Of a DNA stretch of 64,000 bases, positions 10,230 through 38,334 are shown piece after piece. The notes below the pieces were generated by a model, which was not told the origin of the DNA, searched no databases, and saw only the letters and a program-made list of their open reading frames with translations. The translations under genes and the position numbers were made by a program. Numbering within the stretch: the stretch's first letter is position 1; the number at the start of each line of letters is the position of its first letter. This DNA is from Perognathus longimembris pacificus (lineage: Eukaryota > Chordata > Mammalia > Rodentia > Heteromyidae), in contig NC_063180.1 of the NCBI RefSeq assembly GCF_023159225.1, positions 7,251,297-7,315,296 of the forward strand, read 5' to 3'.

Positions 10230-10889
10230 TGTTGAACCTGGGTAACTGCAGTCGAAATCAGGACACGGGGGATGCAAGGCGAGTGAACCAATGCATACTT
10301 TATTCCAAGAGGGCCAGGGTTTATATAGGGTTAGAAACCAATTTTACAATTACAGGGTAAAAGATCAATACAGCATGACATTTGTCTCAAATACAAAAGT
10401 GGAGGAAATTTCCTACTGTGAGGGCAGGAACTTGGTACAAATGCCTTTCTAATTACAGGAGGTAGTGACTACAAAGATTATAGATATCAAGACAAGGAAC
10501 TGTATACAACTGAGGTAGAACTAATTATCTCCTAGCTATTATCTCCTTAAGGCTAGATAACATTAATCTTGACTTCTCCAAATACTTGTGAAATAACAGT
10601 GAGGAGACTTTCCTGTTTACAGTGAGAATCTAGTGAGGAGACTTTCCTGTTTACAGAGATAATCTAACACTAAAGGCAGCTGGTCTAGCAAGTCTCCTAA
10701 GAGAGACTTGCTAAGTAGGGGGAAAAAGGAGATTCTCGCAACAACTGGTGGCTTCCTTTGGCCCACAAACACCAGAAACTCCTTACTGGGAATGAGTTCC
10801 CAAGGGCCTATTAGTGTGCTAATGAGGCATCGGAGTAACCGTGCCGGGGCTAAATTTTTCCACTGGTTGGAGACTTTAATTCTCCAACA
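10230..10889 (-). mobile_element. 5' LTR of inner provirus
   Basis: A 660-bp copy with the same ends as 2978-3637. TATATAA is at 10321-10327 and AATAAA at 10299-10304 on the minus strand. As the promoter-bearing LTR it would transcribe leftward, antisense to SCTR. Confidence 0.94.
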
Positions 10890-10895
10890 CACAGG
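10890..10895. repeat. Target site duplication of inner provirus, right copy
   Basis: cacagg, identical to 2972-2977. Confidence 0.9.
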
Positions 10896-11158
10896 CATTC
10901 TGAAACCAGGTGCCGTCCTTTGCCTATGGGCTGCTTGTTTCAAAAGAGCCTCTTTTTTTTTTTTTTTTCTTCAGTCCCAGTTACTGCATGGCCTGAAGAC
11001 CTTTGAACTCAAATGACAACTTTTCCTTAATGCAAGAATTACAATTAGCAATACTTATCCATTCAGCTTTCCAATGTATTAGTGAGAAACATTGGCCCAT
11101 TTTGCCATTTCTTCTTATATACATAGAGTTAATGAGAGTTTACGTCTATCCCCATTAG

Positions 11159-11194
<36 letters not shown>

Positions 11195-11403
11195 TTTTAA
11201 ATCCAAATTTCTAACACTTAGCTCTGATTAAGCATTTTTTTAAACTATAGTTCCTCTTTAAAACAATGCAATCATCCTTTAAAGCATTTGGTAATGCCCA
11301 AACTTGATGACTATTTGAATTTAAACTTAAACTTAGTTTTGCATCATACTGCAGTCTTGAACATGTTCACACTCTGGTTTTGAGCTATCTCCTTAACCTC
11401 CAT
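10896..11403 (-). pseudogene. Outer provirus internal sequence after gag start
   Basis: Continuation of the outer element downstream of the gag nonsense codon. Minus-strand reading from 11403 to about 11345 still looks gag-like (EVKEIAQNQSV), after which the frame decays. Most of the stretch matches 7505-8345 of the inner provirus. It includes a T-run (10951-10970) and an (AT)n repeat at 11163-11192. Confidence 0.5.
11163..11192. repeat. (AT)n microsatellite
   Basis: About 15 uninterrupted at units. Confidence 0.95.
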
Positions 11404-11778
11404 CTAGTGAGCTAGGATCAAGTCTAGAGGGCTAGATGGAGGTTCCCATGATGGAACGTTACCCATAGCTCTGATCAGATGTTCAGTCCAAAAGGCTACA
11501 GAAAACAAAACAACTATAACAATACAAAAGGAGGAAAACACAGGCAAGAACAAGAACAAGAAAAAGAAAAACTGGAGATTTCCCAAATTGGCCCACACAA
11601 CCTCCTGCAAGGGTGCAGAAGGAGTGGACTCAAGTTGAAAGCGGGGCTTCAGAGGTCCCCCTTCAAGGGTGGGGAGTCTGGGGCATCCCTCAGTCTCCCC
11701 AGAATTGCCGAGTAAGTGCGTCTGCTTCGACAACCCCTTCAAGAAATAAGCAAAAGCAAAAGAGACAAACAGACGCAT
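11404..11778 (-). pseudogene. gag: Gammaretroviral gag start with in-frame upstream leader (glycoGag-like)
   Basis: A 124-codon frame. Its last 20 codons, from the ATG at 11466, read like a gammaretroviral Gag N-terminus (MGN..., then SSPLDLILAH), ending in TAG at 11404-11406 where a tryptophan codon is expected; gag-like reading resumes in phase just after it. The 104 codons upstream are open in the same frame and include a hydrophobic run (residues about 68-95) just before the Gag methionine. This is the architecture of the MLV glycosylated-Gag leader, a type II membrane protein. The hydrophobic run is encoded by a pyrimidine-rich tract, so chance is possible. Confidence 0.6.
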
Positions 11779-11852
11779 TACAAGACAAATGAACAGCGCT
11801 GTTTTCTTACCTTTGGAGTCTGGGGTCTCGTGGGGGGGGGTTCTCTGGGGCT

Positions 11853-11870
11853 ATCCCGGACGAGCCCCCA
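11853..11870 (-). promoter_or_regulatory. Primer binding site, proline-tRNA type
   Basis: The minus strand reads TGGGGGCTCGTCCGGGAT two bases after the 5' LTR, the classic 18-nt tRNA-Pro site used by MLV-type gammaretroviruses, without a mismatch. Confidence 0.93.
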
Positions 11871-11872
11871 TA

Positions 11873-12314
11873 TGTTGTGCCAAGTCGTGAGACCACCACC
11901 AAGAAGCCCACCGAGACTCAGACATTCTGAAATGTAATAGCAAGGCAAGACTTTATTCAGGCGGGGCCATGGCCCGGGCCTTGTCCTACCCACCAACACA
12001 GCGGAGGTTAGGAGGCAGCCCCCAGCTGGGATTACACAGAGCTTATAAAGGCAAAAGACAAAGTTTCAGCAATCAGGTGTTTAAGCAAGCAAGATTACGA
12101 GTACAAATCTGATTGGCTCAGGGCTCAAGGCATTCTAGGGGTGGTTAGAGTTAAGCATTCCTAGTCGTTAGAATTCTCGACCGGCTGGGCCCTAATAAAC
12201 TTGTCCTGGGTTTGCTCACAGAGCCTGCTTATCTCAGGTTTACGTGGTAAAGCGGGGTTCGCGTGGTAAAGTGGGGCCTGACTTCGAAGTCTGGCTCTTT
12301 GTTTCCCCCCTTCA
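11873..12314 (-). mobile_element. 5' LTR of outer provirus
   Basis: A 442-bp partner of 81-522, with the same TG...CA ends and no indels between them. The minus-strand AATAAA, TATA-like box and 19-bp internal duplication are retained. The tRNA-Pro primer site to its left identifies it as the 5' LTR. Confidence 0.9.
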
Positions 12315-12319
12315 CCCAA
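12315..12319. repeat. Target site duplication of outer provirus, right copy
   Basis: cccaa, matching 76-80. Confidence 0.75.
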
Positions 12320-12442
12320 CACTTTACCTCTTATCTTCCAATCCATTTATATGTTCTCTTCCTGGATTCCTTTCTGCAGCAAGATCTTTTCAACTGTGAG
12401 GGCAGAAATTCTGGCTCAGATATGCTTTAAAGATAAGGGAAA

Positions 12443-12672
12443 ATGGCTAGGATCTGGCAGCTCATGCCTGTAATCCTAGCTACTTCAGAAGCTGAGATCT
12501 GAGGATTATGACTCCAGGCCAACCCAGGCAGACAAGGGACTTAATCTCCAATTAAACAGCAAAAGTTCATAAGTAGAGCTTTGTCTCAAGTGATAGAGTA
12601 CCAGTCTTGCACAAAAAAGTTAAAGGAGAGCTAAAGACCCTGAGTTCAAGCTGTAGTACTGATACCAAAGAA
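12443..12672 (+). mobile_element. B1-like/Geo composite SINE
   Basis: The left arm is 7SL-like (gctcatgcctgtaatcctagc, then gctgagatctgagg). It is followed by the gacttaatctccaattaa spacer and the Geo arm (gtctcaagtgatagagtacc ... gagttcaag). This is the commonest repeat type in the window. Confidence 0.8.
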
Positions 12673-13184
12673 TAAAAAATAAGATAAAGGAAATTAATTG
12701 GCCAGATAACAGACAAATCTAGAGATCACTGACTTTCTCCAAGAGGAATATATCAGCTTAATAATCTGTCTCTACTCTGCTTTTTGCAACATCAACTTTG
12801 TCTTGGGGCTGGGGTTCCCATTGTCTCCCAGCCAACAGCTACTGGGATACAGCTTCCTTGATACTGAAATCCAATAAGATAAACAAGTTGCCTGAGATTT
12901 GATCTCCAGCACTGGGGGAAGTGAGAGACAAACAAGGTAGTATTCCTTGTAAACCTGAGGCTCCCTCTGATTGGACCATTTAAATCTCATACACATCCTT
13001 GAGCCAATCAGAAATCTGAGAGAATGCTGATTTGTGAAAGCTACTCAAACCACATGGCTTCCCAAAGGCCATCAGGATTCAGTTTCTATGAAGGAGAGGA
13101 AACCATTGTAAGACAGTCTCCTTTCTGGTCAAGGAAAATACCAACAACTCCCATTTTTTGACCCTACTCTGTGCCAGGTACTGG

Positions 13185-13598
13185 TGTTGTGCCAAGTCAT
13201 GAGACGATCACCAAGAAGGCCACCGAGACTCAGACATTCCGAAATACAAAAGCAAGGCAAGGCTTTATTTAAGTGAGCTGCAACTCGGTCCTCCTCCTAC
13301 CCACCGACACAGCGGAGGTTAGAAGGGAGCCCCGAGCTATGATTACACAGGGCTTATAAAGGCAAAAAACAAAGTTACAACAATCAGGTGTTCAAGCAAG
13401 CAAGATTAGGACACAGGTACAAATCTGATTGGCTCAGGGTTTGAGGCATTCTAGGGGTGCTCAGAGTTAAGCATTCCCAGCGGTTAGAGTTCTAGACCGA
13501 CTGGGCCCTAATGGGCTTGTCCTGGGTCTGCTCACAGGGCCTGCTTATCTCAGGTTCACGTGGTAAAGTGGGGCCTGACTTCAAAGTCTGGCACTTCA
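13185..13598 (-). mobile_element. Solo LTR of the outer-provirus family
   Basis: Clearly related to 81-522 and 11873-12314 along its length (TGTTGTGCCAAGTC ... GGCACTTCA), but 414 bp long. It carries one copy rather than two of the 19-bp unit and lacks the outermost TGAAGGGGAGAAA segment. The flanks (tactgg / ctgttt) do not form a clean duplication. No internal sequence is attached. Confidence 0.85.
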
Positions 13599-14287
13599 CT
13601 GTTTTTAGCACAGCAACTTCCACATGCCCCTCAGAGAGCTCAGAGAAGATACTTAATATGGGTAACTCATACTATAGACTGGATTCAAATCAAGGCCTAT
13701 TGATATGCAAAGCCCTTTAACTCCTACCCTACTATTAACAAATATCCATTTATCTGTCAACCTTCCTGAGAGATCATTAGCTGATAGGTAATTAGGGGTA
13801 GAAAATAGCAACTGGGACAACAGCCAATATGACAGGAAACAATGACACAGTTCAAAAACACCTTGTTCCCAACATGCCATGCAGGTTCCAAGACTCTGAC
13901 ACATGCACTTGACGAAAGGTGGAAGGAAATGAGTTTATGTTTGTGCTCCACGGAATGGGGGATCCAATCAGAAGGGAACTTCCAAGCTTAGGAACCCTGG
14001 GGCGCATCCAATCAGAAGAGACTCCTGCAGTGCATGGACACTGGTTAACCAATCAAACCAAGAAATGCACTCCCTCAAGAAGGAGGGGAAGGAGGTTCAT
14101 ATATCTGGCAAGCCCAGGCAAAAAGATTCTACATACCTAACTATGGGTTTCCCTTGTCTTTGGAAAGTCTGTTTCTTTACTTTCCTTTAACTTCTTTCTC
14201 TACATGAGAACGTGTGTTTGTGCGTGTGCATGAATATGCGTACACACACACACTCACACATGCACATGTGTGTACACATGGATGCAT

Positions 14288-14512
14288 GGGTTCTAGGGCT
14301 TGAACTCAGGGTCTGGGTGCTGTCCCTGAGCAGTCTCATCCAAGGCTAGCACTCTACCACTTGAGACACAGCTCTACTTCTGGCTTTTGGGTGGTTAATT
14401 GTAGATAGGAGTCTTATGGACATTCCTGCTGGGGCTAGATTAGAATCATGATTCAGATCTCAGCCTCCTGAGTAGCTAGGATTATAGGTGTGAGCCACCT
14501 GGTCCCAGCTTT
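14288..14512 (-). mobile_element. B1-like/Geo composite SINE
   Basis: Complement of the composite: ggcttgaactcagggtctgg at left, gatctcagcctcctgagtag at right. It is preceded by a (GT/CA)-rich stretch (14210-14275). Confidence 0.8.
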
Positions 14513-14639
14513 CCTTTCACTTTTAAATGAGCTCTCTTAGTTCACTTTAAACACTTTCTTGCCTTTTCAATTCCTTAATTGGAAGAGAAAACAAACCCCA
14601 CTACAATAGTATTGTGCACCCATGCATGCATCTATTTAA

Positions 14640-14780
14640 CATCTGTCCATCCGTCCTCCATCCATCCATCCTCTTTGTGTACCCACCAACCTGATCAACC
14701 ACTATCTATATGTCCATTCCATTCCATTTATCCATTTATTCATCCATCCATCCATCCATCCATCCATCCATCCATCCATG
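14640..14780. repeat. (CATC)n tetranucleotide repeat
   Basis: Imperfect catc/atcc units, becoming a perfect run at about 14741-14778. Confidence 0.92.
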
Positions 14781-15497
14781 CATCTCCACTGTTCATTTGA
14801 TAACCACACATTAAGGCTTTAGGCAGAAAGTTCCTATGAGGGACTCACAGGCTTACAGAGAGATAGGCAGTCATGGGCCCCAGTCATTAGTTTCATTTGG
14901 GTTTTCCTGGTGTCTTTAATTGACAAGCATCCATGCTAGCAATGACCCCATGGACTCTTCTGCTTTCTTAAATCCTTGTAGGCTAGGGTTTGTTTTCCAT
15001 CAGACAATCCGAGAGCCACCCTAGCTGGCAGAGCAGACTGCACTATCCTGCTTCTGGACCTTTTCAGTTTGACTAGCATATAACTTTAGCCCCAGCCCCA
15101 GAGCTCTGGAGACCCAGGATTTGCATTATACAATGGACACTATCAGGACAGTATCCAATTTGGAGCATCACTTACTAAGCTCAATCAGAATTCCCCTAAT
15201 CTCCCTCTACAACTCCTAAGTTCTTTACTACTTGACTCCTCTTGGCTTACTCTTTTATTGGAGCACATTCTCCAGAACATCTCTGACAAAGAGGACCTGG
15301 AAGGAACATTTTTCACATTGCATATCTGAAAATATCTTTATTCCACTCTCATCTCTAATTTGCCAATTACTGGTGCATAGAACATCAGGTTGAAAAAACA
15401 TTTTCCTCCAGGATTTTGAAGGTCTGTGTTTTGGCATCTGAAGTTATGCATGCAATTCTTGAGCCTTTTACTAACTTTTTACCTATCAGATGCCAGG

Positions 15498-15598
15498 GCT
15501 GAGGGTGTAGCTTAGTGACCGAGCACTTATCTACCAAGTGCAAAGCTGATTCCAGCCCCAGCACCAAAATCAAACAAACAAATTAATTAAAAACATCG
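15498..15598 (+). mobile_element. ID-like monomer SINE
   Basis: gctgagggtgtagcttagtg with box A/B-like tRNA motifs and an A-rich (caaacaaa) tail; no Geo arm. Confidence 0.65.
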
Positions 15599-16470
15599 AG
15601 TCTTCTCTTTGTTTTGAAATGTCTCAGGGTGGGCCAACGGAGATTTTTCTTTCATGATGGCCCATTCATCTGCAAATTGGAATCCTCCTTTCTTAGAAGC
15701 ATTCCTGTGTTATCTGCAGGATCATTTATTTCCCTTCAGTTATTACTCTTTCCTATCCAAACTTATTTCTGTCAGAAGGTACACATCCTGGAATAAACCT
15801 CTAGTGTTCTAATTTCCTACTTGATATTCCACTATTTTCTGTTTGTTTATTTTACTTTCTGGGAGATACATAGTCTTTATTTTTCAATCCACTGACTGAA
15901 TTTTTGATTTGGTCATCTAAATTCCATGCCTTCTTTCTTGCTCTCTGAATGCTCCTGGTTTGCACCTTCCTGTCTGGATCATATAAATGCAATCATTTCT
16001 GTCTCTTTGATGATATTCCCTAGAGTTGTTTTGTTCAAGTTCCTTCTGTTCCCTGCTTGGTTTCCTCTCAGTTCCTCTTCTCTGATTGTTTTGTTCCTAG
16101 TCTTTTATGTAATCAGATGTCAGTGACCTTGGCTGTCTGTTCATATTTGAGAATGAGTCTTTTCAGGGCCAATCAAAGCTTTGGGCTGAGGGCCTTTTCT
16201 TGAGGGAGCTGGCCTGGATGTGGCCACTGGGTTAGGGGAGGAGGGTGTGTCAGTATTGCTAACTCTAGGCCCTTAGTCTGTCTGGCTGTTCAGTACCTCC
16301 AAAAAGATTCCTTCAATCTGCCTGGAGTTAGGGAGTAAGAGTCTGGAGTAGAAGTAGACTCAGCTACTAGAGGTCTGAAAACTCAGAGGCCTGGGGCCAG
16401 AGCCCTTACTGTCTGGCATGCAGCCAAATGTCCCTTAGATATAGAATGTGAGCCTCATATCAAATTTTAA

Positions 16471-16590
16471 AAGGCCAGACATGGTGGTGTGCACCTGTAG
16501 CTCTAGCTCCTTGGGGCAGAAGCAGGAGACTCACTTGAACCCAGGATTTGAGGCCAACCTGGCAATATAGGGAGTCCTTGTGGCTTCATA
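16471..16590 (+). mobile_element. B1-like SINE
   Basis: ggccagacatggtggtgtgc ... ttgaggccaacctggcaata, a 7SL-derived monomer without the Geo arm. Confidence 0.7.
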
Positions 16591-16844
16591 AAAATAATAG
16601 AATTAGAAGTGTGGTATAGAGTACTTTCTTAGCTTATGTGAGGCTCTAGGTTCTATGTCCAGTACTCCATTAAAAATTAAATTAAAAAATAAGTAAATTC
16701 TAATAGTCACAGTAAACATAATAAAGAAACAGGTAAAAGTAATAGATTTTCTATTATTCTATTCTATTTTGTTTTAATTGTATAATCAAAATAGTACCAT
16801 TTCAATGTGTATTCAGCATAAAAATTGCAAATCACTTATTTAGA

Positions 16845-17042
16845 TTTTTTTTTGCCAGTCCTGGGGCTTGAACTCAGGGTCTGGGCACTGTCCCTGAGCT
16901 TCTTTTGCTCAAGGCTAGGACTCTACCACTTGAGCCACAGGACCACTTCTGGCCTTTTCTGTGTATATTGTACTGAAGAATGGGACCCAGGGCTTCATGC
17001 ACGCCAGGCAAGCACTGTACCACTAAGCCACATACCCAACCT
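16845..17042 (-). mobile_element. IDL-Geo SINE
   Basis: The T-run at left, then ccagtcctggggcttgaact (Geo arm), then the ID arm ending ccactaagccacatacccaa. This is the dimeric tRNA-derived family described from Geomyoidea. Confidence 0.85.
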
Positions 17043-17384
17043 TTTAGATTCTTTTATTAATAGTAAAACTTCCAAATCTAAGATCTATCTGGCACTTCTG
17101 CACACCTGAGCTGGGACCAGCCACATGGCAGGTGCCCAGTAGTGCTGTGTGGCAAGTGCCCGCAATACTGGCTGGAACTTCATCCAGCAGTGATCCTGGT
17201 GCCCACTTCTGCCCGCTACCTGGCTGGAAGCCCAGACCAGCCCTCCTGGGCTCAGTTTCCCTAGGAAATGAACTCGTTGGGATACACAGATAAGTCTTTG
17301 GTCTCCTGAGAGTAATGTTGGCCACTAAGAGTGGTCATCTGACTCTTATTTACACTTTCAACCAACCTTCAAGTTTGGCGTAAA

Positions 17385-17686
17385 GCCACAGCTCCACTTT
17401 CAGTTTTTTGCTGGTTAGTTGGAGATAAGATCCTCTCTGATTTGGCTGTCCAGGCTGACTTCAAGCTGTGATCTTCAGATCTCAGCCTCCTGAGTGGCTA
17501 GGATAATAGCCCGCCAGCTGTCAGTGTTTCTGAAGTGCTGCCATCTACTCCATTCTTGCCTTCCTTCCCAGTCTCTGTGCTTATGGCCTTATACCATCCC
17601 TTTGTTGTTTACTGGTGCTAGAGCTGGAACTCAGGATGCCACCCATGCTAGGCAGGTGCTCTGCCCCTTAAGCCACACTTCCAATC
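17385..17686 (-). mobile_element. Partial composite SINE and ID-like fragment
   Basis: 17385-17512 is the complement of a truncated B1-like/Geo element. 17596-17686 (ctggaactcaggatgccacc ... taagccacacttccaa) is an ID-like fragment. Confidence 0.65.
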
Positions 17687-18252
17687 CCCATTTCTGTTTC
17701 TTTACTGTCATGTTGGATGGAGGGGAAATAGAAATAAATGTGTAAGTTCAATTTGCCTCATTTAAATACAAGTTAGGAAATGGTCTTCTATCTTTTCAAC
17801 CCAGAGACATTTTTTCTTCTCTAGTCCAAACTGTGTTTCTGGATATATATATAGCAGTGATGGCTGAGCTTTTACAAACCAATAGCTTAATAAAATCAAT
17901 ACTTCTCTCACCAACTGGTTTTCCCACCCCAACCCCCATGCATACTTTACAGTTCAAGAAGGCTGAACCACTGCTGCTTCCTTGGCTCCAAGGACCTGCC
18001 TGGGGAGGGGGACCCTCTCTGCAGAGGTTTCCTGGATTCTGGCCCAGACCTAAGCTCCAATAGCTTTCAGGATGTATCTCATTGAATCTTAGCTCCCAGA
18101 ACCTTGAAACATGCAGCTACATGCTGATCCAGGGTGGCCAAAGGGTTTCCATGGAAACTAAGCCTGGCACCTGCTCAGTACCCAGGCTGGGTAACCATGA
18201 TCCTGATATTCATACATGTGTTGAAGATCTCCTATCATTTCTGACCCCTCAG

Positions 18253-35620
<17,368 letters not shown>

Positions 35621-35890
35621 GGCTGCAGCAGGAGTGCCCAGGGTCAGAGGTCAAGCCAGGAGCTGAGAGGGCCAGGCATGATGCAGGACAGGCATCTTCC
35701 CAGCAGCCACCCTGTGCTCTCCAGTGCCGATGCACCCGTTCCCCCCCCCCGCCCCCCATGCATGGGACTCCTCAGAAGCAAGCAGAAGGAACTCGGGGAG
35801 GATAAGGGCCTAGGACTTGGGTCTATAGTGCTCTTCCAGGAAGGAGCTCCATGGTGGGCCGAAGAATAAATGGTGCCTGGGAAGGGATTT
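35621..35890 (+). terminator. SCTR: SCTR 3' UTR with poly(A) signal
   Basis: A 3' UTR of about 260 bp with a canonical AATAAA at 35865-35870, followed about 20 bp on by a T/GT-rich stretch (ggtctgtctttgcc) suited to 3'-end cleavage. It contains a C-run at 35740-35758. Confidence 0.85.
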
Positions 35891-37761
35891 GGTCTGTCTT
35901 TGCCAAGTCTTTTTGCTCTGGAACACAAGAGGCATAAAAATACTTTGGATCACTTCCTATAGGAGAAGGGGGCCACCCAGGGCCCCCAACTCACATTTCA
36001 GACACCATGAAAATCCAAGGCCCTAGGCAGATCCCATCTGTCAGCCCTATAATTCGCTTGTGTAGTAGCTCTCCCCAGAGCCTTCAGGACCCCTGGGTAA
36101 ACTGATCTGATGCAGTCACAGGGACCTCAACCCCTTCTAGTATTCCTGACATGTGTGAGGCATACACGGGGGTGGGGAAGGGAGGGGTGGGTGTAGTAGG
36201 AAGTATTGCACTACTGCACAGTCCACTTGATAGAGAAGAAACAGCTTCATCAAGGCCCCAGGACTTGCCAAGCTACTCAGTGAAGAGGTGGCAGTTTGTC
36301 CAGAGTCCTTAATATAAATACACATGCTTCTAGGATAGAAAGGACAAGGGTCTGTTTTCCCACCCTTCTAAGCTCCTGGTAACTATGAATCTTACTCTTC
36401 ACTCAGCTGCGCATTCGCTGGAGTATCTGTGCTCCCTGGCTCCAATGCAGGATGCACCCCTTGCTTGGCATCAGTGGCTCATGCCTGTAATTCTAGCTAC
36501 TCAGGAGTCTGAGATCTTAGGACTATGGTTTGAAGCCAGGCCAGACAGGAAAGTCCACAAGACTTTTATCTTAAATTAACCCACCAAAAAGCTGGAAATG
36601 GAATTGAAGCTCAAGTGGTAGAGTGACAGCGCATCTACCAGCTCAGCGATGTGAGGAGGATGGGAAGGAAGACCAACCTACCCAACACAGAAAACTCCAT
36701 CTCAAGATAAACAAATCACTGTGGAGGCAGGTTGGTATCGATGGCCAAGAACTTGCAGTGAAAAAACACAGAGACAGAAAAAAAAAGCAACAAAAAATCA
36801 TCTACTTCTGGGCAGAAAAAGTACTGGAAATGTGGCTATATGCTGAATGAATATAGATCTGTAGCCAGGATGGAAATCTCCACCTGTGCCTGCCTCCCTG
36901 CTCCAGCCCTCATCCCCAGGATGGCTGTTAATCATTATCCTAGGTCTGCCAGCTCCCATCACCCCCAGGGGAGCTCAGGTGGTCCAGAGTCATGCTCTTG
37001 GCATTGAGTTCTAGGATCAAAATTGGCACCCTGGGGCCATCTGACCCTTACAAAAGGGAGATATGCAAGTGCTCACCTGTACACACCCGGGCCTCGTATT
37101 AGAAATGGGGCTCAAGGAAGGACCTGGACCCTGGTTATACTGGTAGAAGCTGGGGTTAGCTGGGGCTTATGAGGTCCCCATAAAGAGCAAGTGAGAACTC
37201 AAGCCAAATGGTCTGAAAACCTATGTGCAAGATATTCAAAAGGATCCCACTAAGTCAGGACAATGGGTCAGCAGGCCTTCGAGTGTGAGAATCACTGCCT
37301 GGTCTGGAGGGGGGCTGGTGATCCATTCTTGGCACCCTCAGGAGCCCACAGCCCACTGCAGAGTCAGTGAAATTGGTATGAAGTATACTGGCATGTGGCT
37401 AGCCTGGTTACCCATTCACAGGGCTGCTTTCAACTCTATTCCACTCCAAGGAAGAAAACTCAAGGAAAGTGTTTTAAAATGTGTTCTTTTAGAAACAACC
37501 CCCTAATAATTTGACTAAACCTCTGTAGATGCTGCCACAGGCGCACTCCTAGCTCTACAGAAGCCCTTGGACTGTTTCTAGTCAATCACCCAGAGCTTAG
37601 TGGCTAAGATGGCAGCTTCAAAGTCACAGTTCCATTCCATCCCCGATGGAGGTCACAAGTTGGGCGGTACCATCTTGATGATACTTTCTTGTAGAAGCCA
37701 AGGTCCCTGGGGAGGGGGGGGCTATTATTTCCTTGGCTGGTCCCTGGGGTTGGGGTGGGGG
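35891..37761. other. SCTR-TMEM37 convergent interval
   Basis: Between the two tail-to-tail genes. It must include the TMEM37 3' UTR, but I see no canonical minus-strand AATAAA or ATTAAA. One composite SINE (+) lies at 36463-36640. The rest shows no other gene. Confidence 0.7.
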
Positions 37762-38334
37762 CTAGAATTTCCGTGGCTGGTCCCAGGGCTGGCTGAGGCT
37801 GTTGAGATGAAGACCACTGATGGCATTGAGGAAGAAGAGGAAGGAAGCCGTGAACTCACACCAGAACATCAGGGTGAAGCCGACAAGTGTGATCTGATTC
37901 CGGAGGAGAATCACGAAGCTTAAGAGCCCCCCAGAGGAGAGGATGAAGGCAACCAGGAGGAGGAAGGAACCGATGGTCCACTTGCGGCGGGAGTAGATGT
38001 CCTCACACACCTGCGATACCATGAGGAGCTCCAAGCCAAAGATGGCGGCTACCACAGCCATGGCGGCCACACTGCGCGCGAGGCCTAGGCCTATCTCCAG
38101 CCCTGGCACATGGGTCTGGCTCAAATCTCTGAGGCACTGTGGTCCACTTTGGTTGGTGATGGTGCAGAAGTGCCATAGCCCAAAGAGGCGGGTGTCATCC
38201 AGGAGCCAGTAGCCATCACAGATGGAGATGGAAGACAGGACAACAGCCAGGGCGGTACATGCAATGATGAGGGTTCGGATAAAGGATTCAAAGAAGGACC
38301 GGTGGGGCCTCTTGAGGCCTAACACCCTGTGAGC
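37762..38334 (-). CDS. TMEM37: TMEM37 main coding exon
   Basis: Acceptor catgtctttcag (minus strand), then [20 protein letters not shown] through all four membrane segments to TAG at 37762-37764. An open frame extends upstream to 38403, but that part is intron, since the splice acceptor and the homologous N-terminus define the exon edge. Confidence 0.96.
   Translation of the reverse strand, partial: AHRVLGLKRPHRSFFESFIRTLIIACTALAVVLSSISICDGYWLLDDTRLFGLWHFCTITNQSGPQCLRDLSQTHVPGLEIGLGLARSVAAMAVVAAIFGLELLMVSQVCEDIYSRRKWTIGSFLLLVAFILSSGGLLSFVILLRNQITLVGFTLMFWCEFTASFLFFLNAISGLHLNSLSQPWDQPRKF

Larger units (their letters stand above)
2978..10889 (-). mobile_element. Young class II (betaretrovirus-like) endogenous provirus, defective
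   Basis: A 7,912-bp minus-strand provirus inserted in the outer ERV. In transcription order it has: 5' LTR (10889-10230), primer binding site, a matrix-type gag start (10055-9483), about 2.3 kb of atypical sequence (9482-7171), RT/RNase H/integrase remnants (7170-5494), env (about 5570-3671), polypurine tract and 3' LTR (3637-2978). The two 660-bp LTRs look identical throughout and the 6-bp duplication is perfect, so integration is recent. It cannot replicate by itself: capsid, protease and much of RT and integrase are missing or interrupted, so it was probably mobilised by proteins supplied in trans or inserted through a defective genome. Confidence 0.93.
81..12314 (-). mobile_element. Outer class I (gammaretrovirus-like) endogenous provirus, internally deleted
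   Basis: An old provirus on the minus strand, delimited by two 442-bp LTRs (81-522 and 11873-12314) and a 5-bp target duplication cccaa (76-80 and 12315-12319). The primer binding site, polypurine tract and gag start are all correctly placed for a minus-strand gammaretrovirus-like element. A younger class II provirus with its own 6-bp duplication interrupts it at 2972-10895. Without that insert it is about 4.3 kb, far short of the 8 kb or so expected, and no intact pol or env was recognised, so most of its coding region is gone. By eye the LTR pair differs at roughly 25-30 positions (about 6%), all apparent substitutions, so it is clearly older than its passenger. Confidence 0.88.
12673..18252 (+). 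other. SCTR intron sequence upstream of first visible exon
   Basis: I looked for the preceding SCTR exon (TM3 to TM4) here and did not find it. The stretch holds a solo LTR, several SINEs and a (CATC)n repeat. The segment 14820-16460 shows no gene; 17690-18250 is unremarkable. Confidence 0.6.

Noticed and set aside
12301..12314. A second polypurine tract next to the right-hand outer LTR
   Set aside because: At first suggested another 3' LTR, but the primer binding site at 11853-11870 and the matching 442-bp ends show that this purine-rich stretch is the LTR's own terminus.
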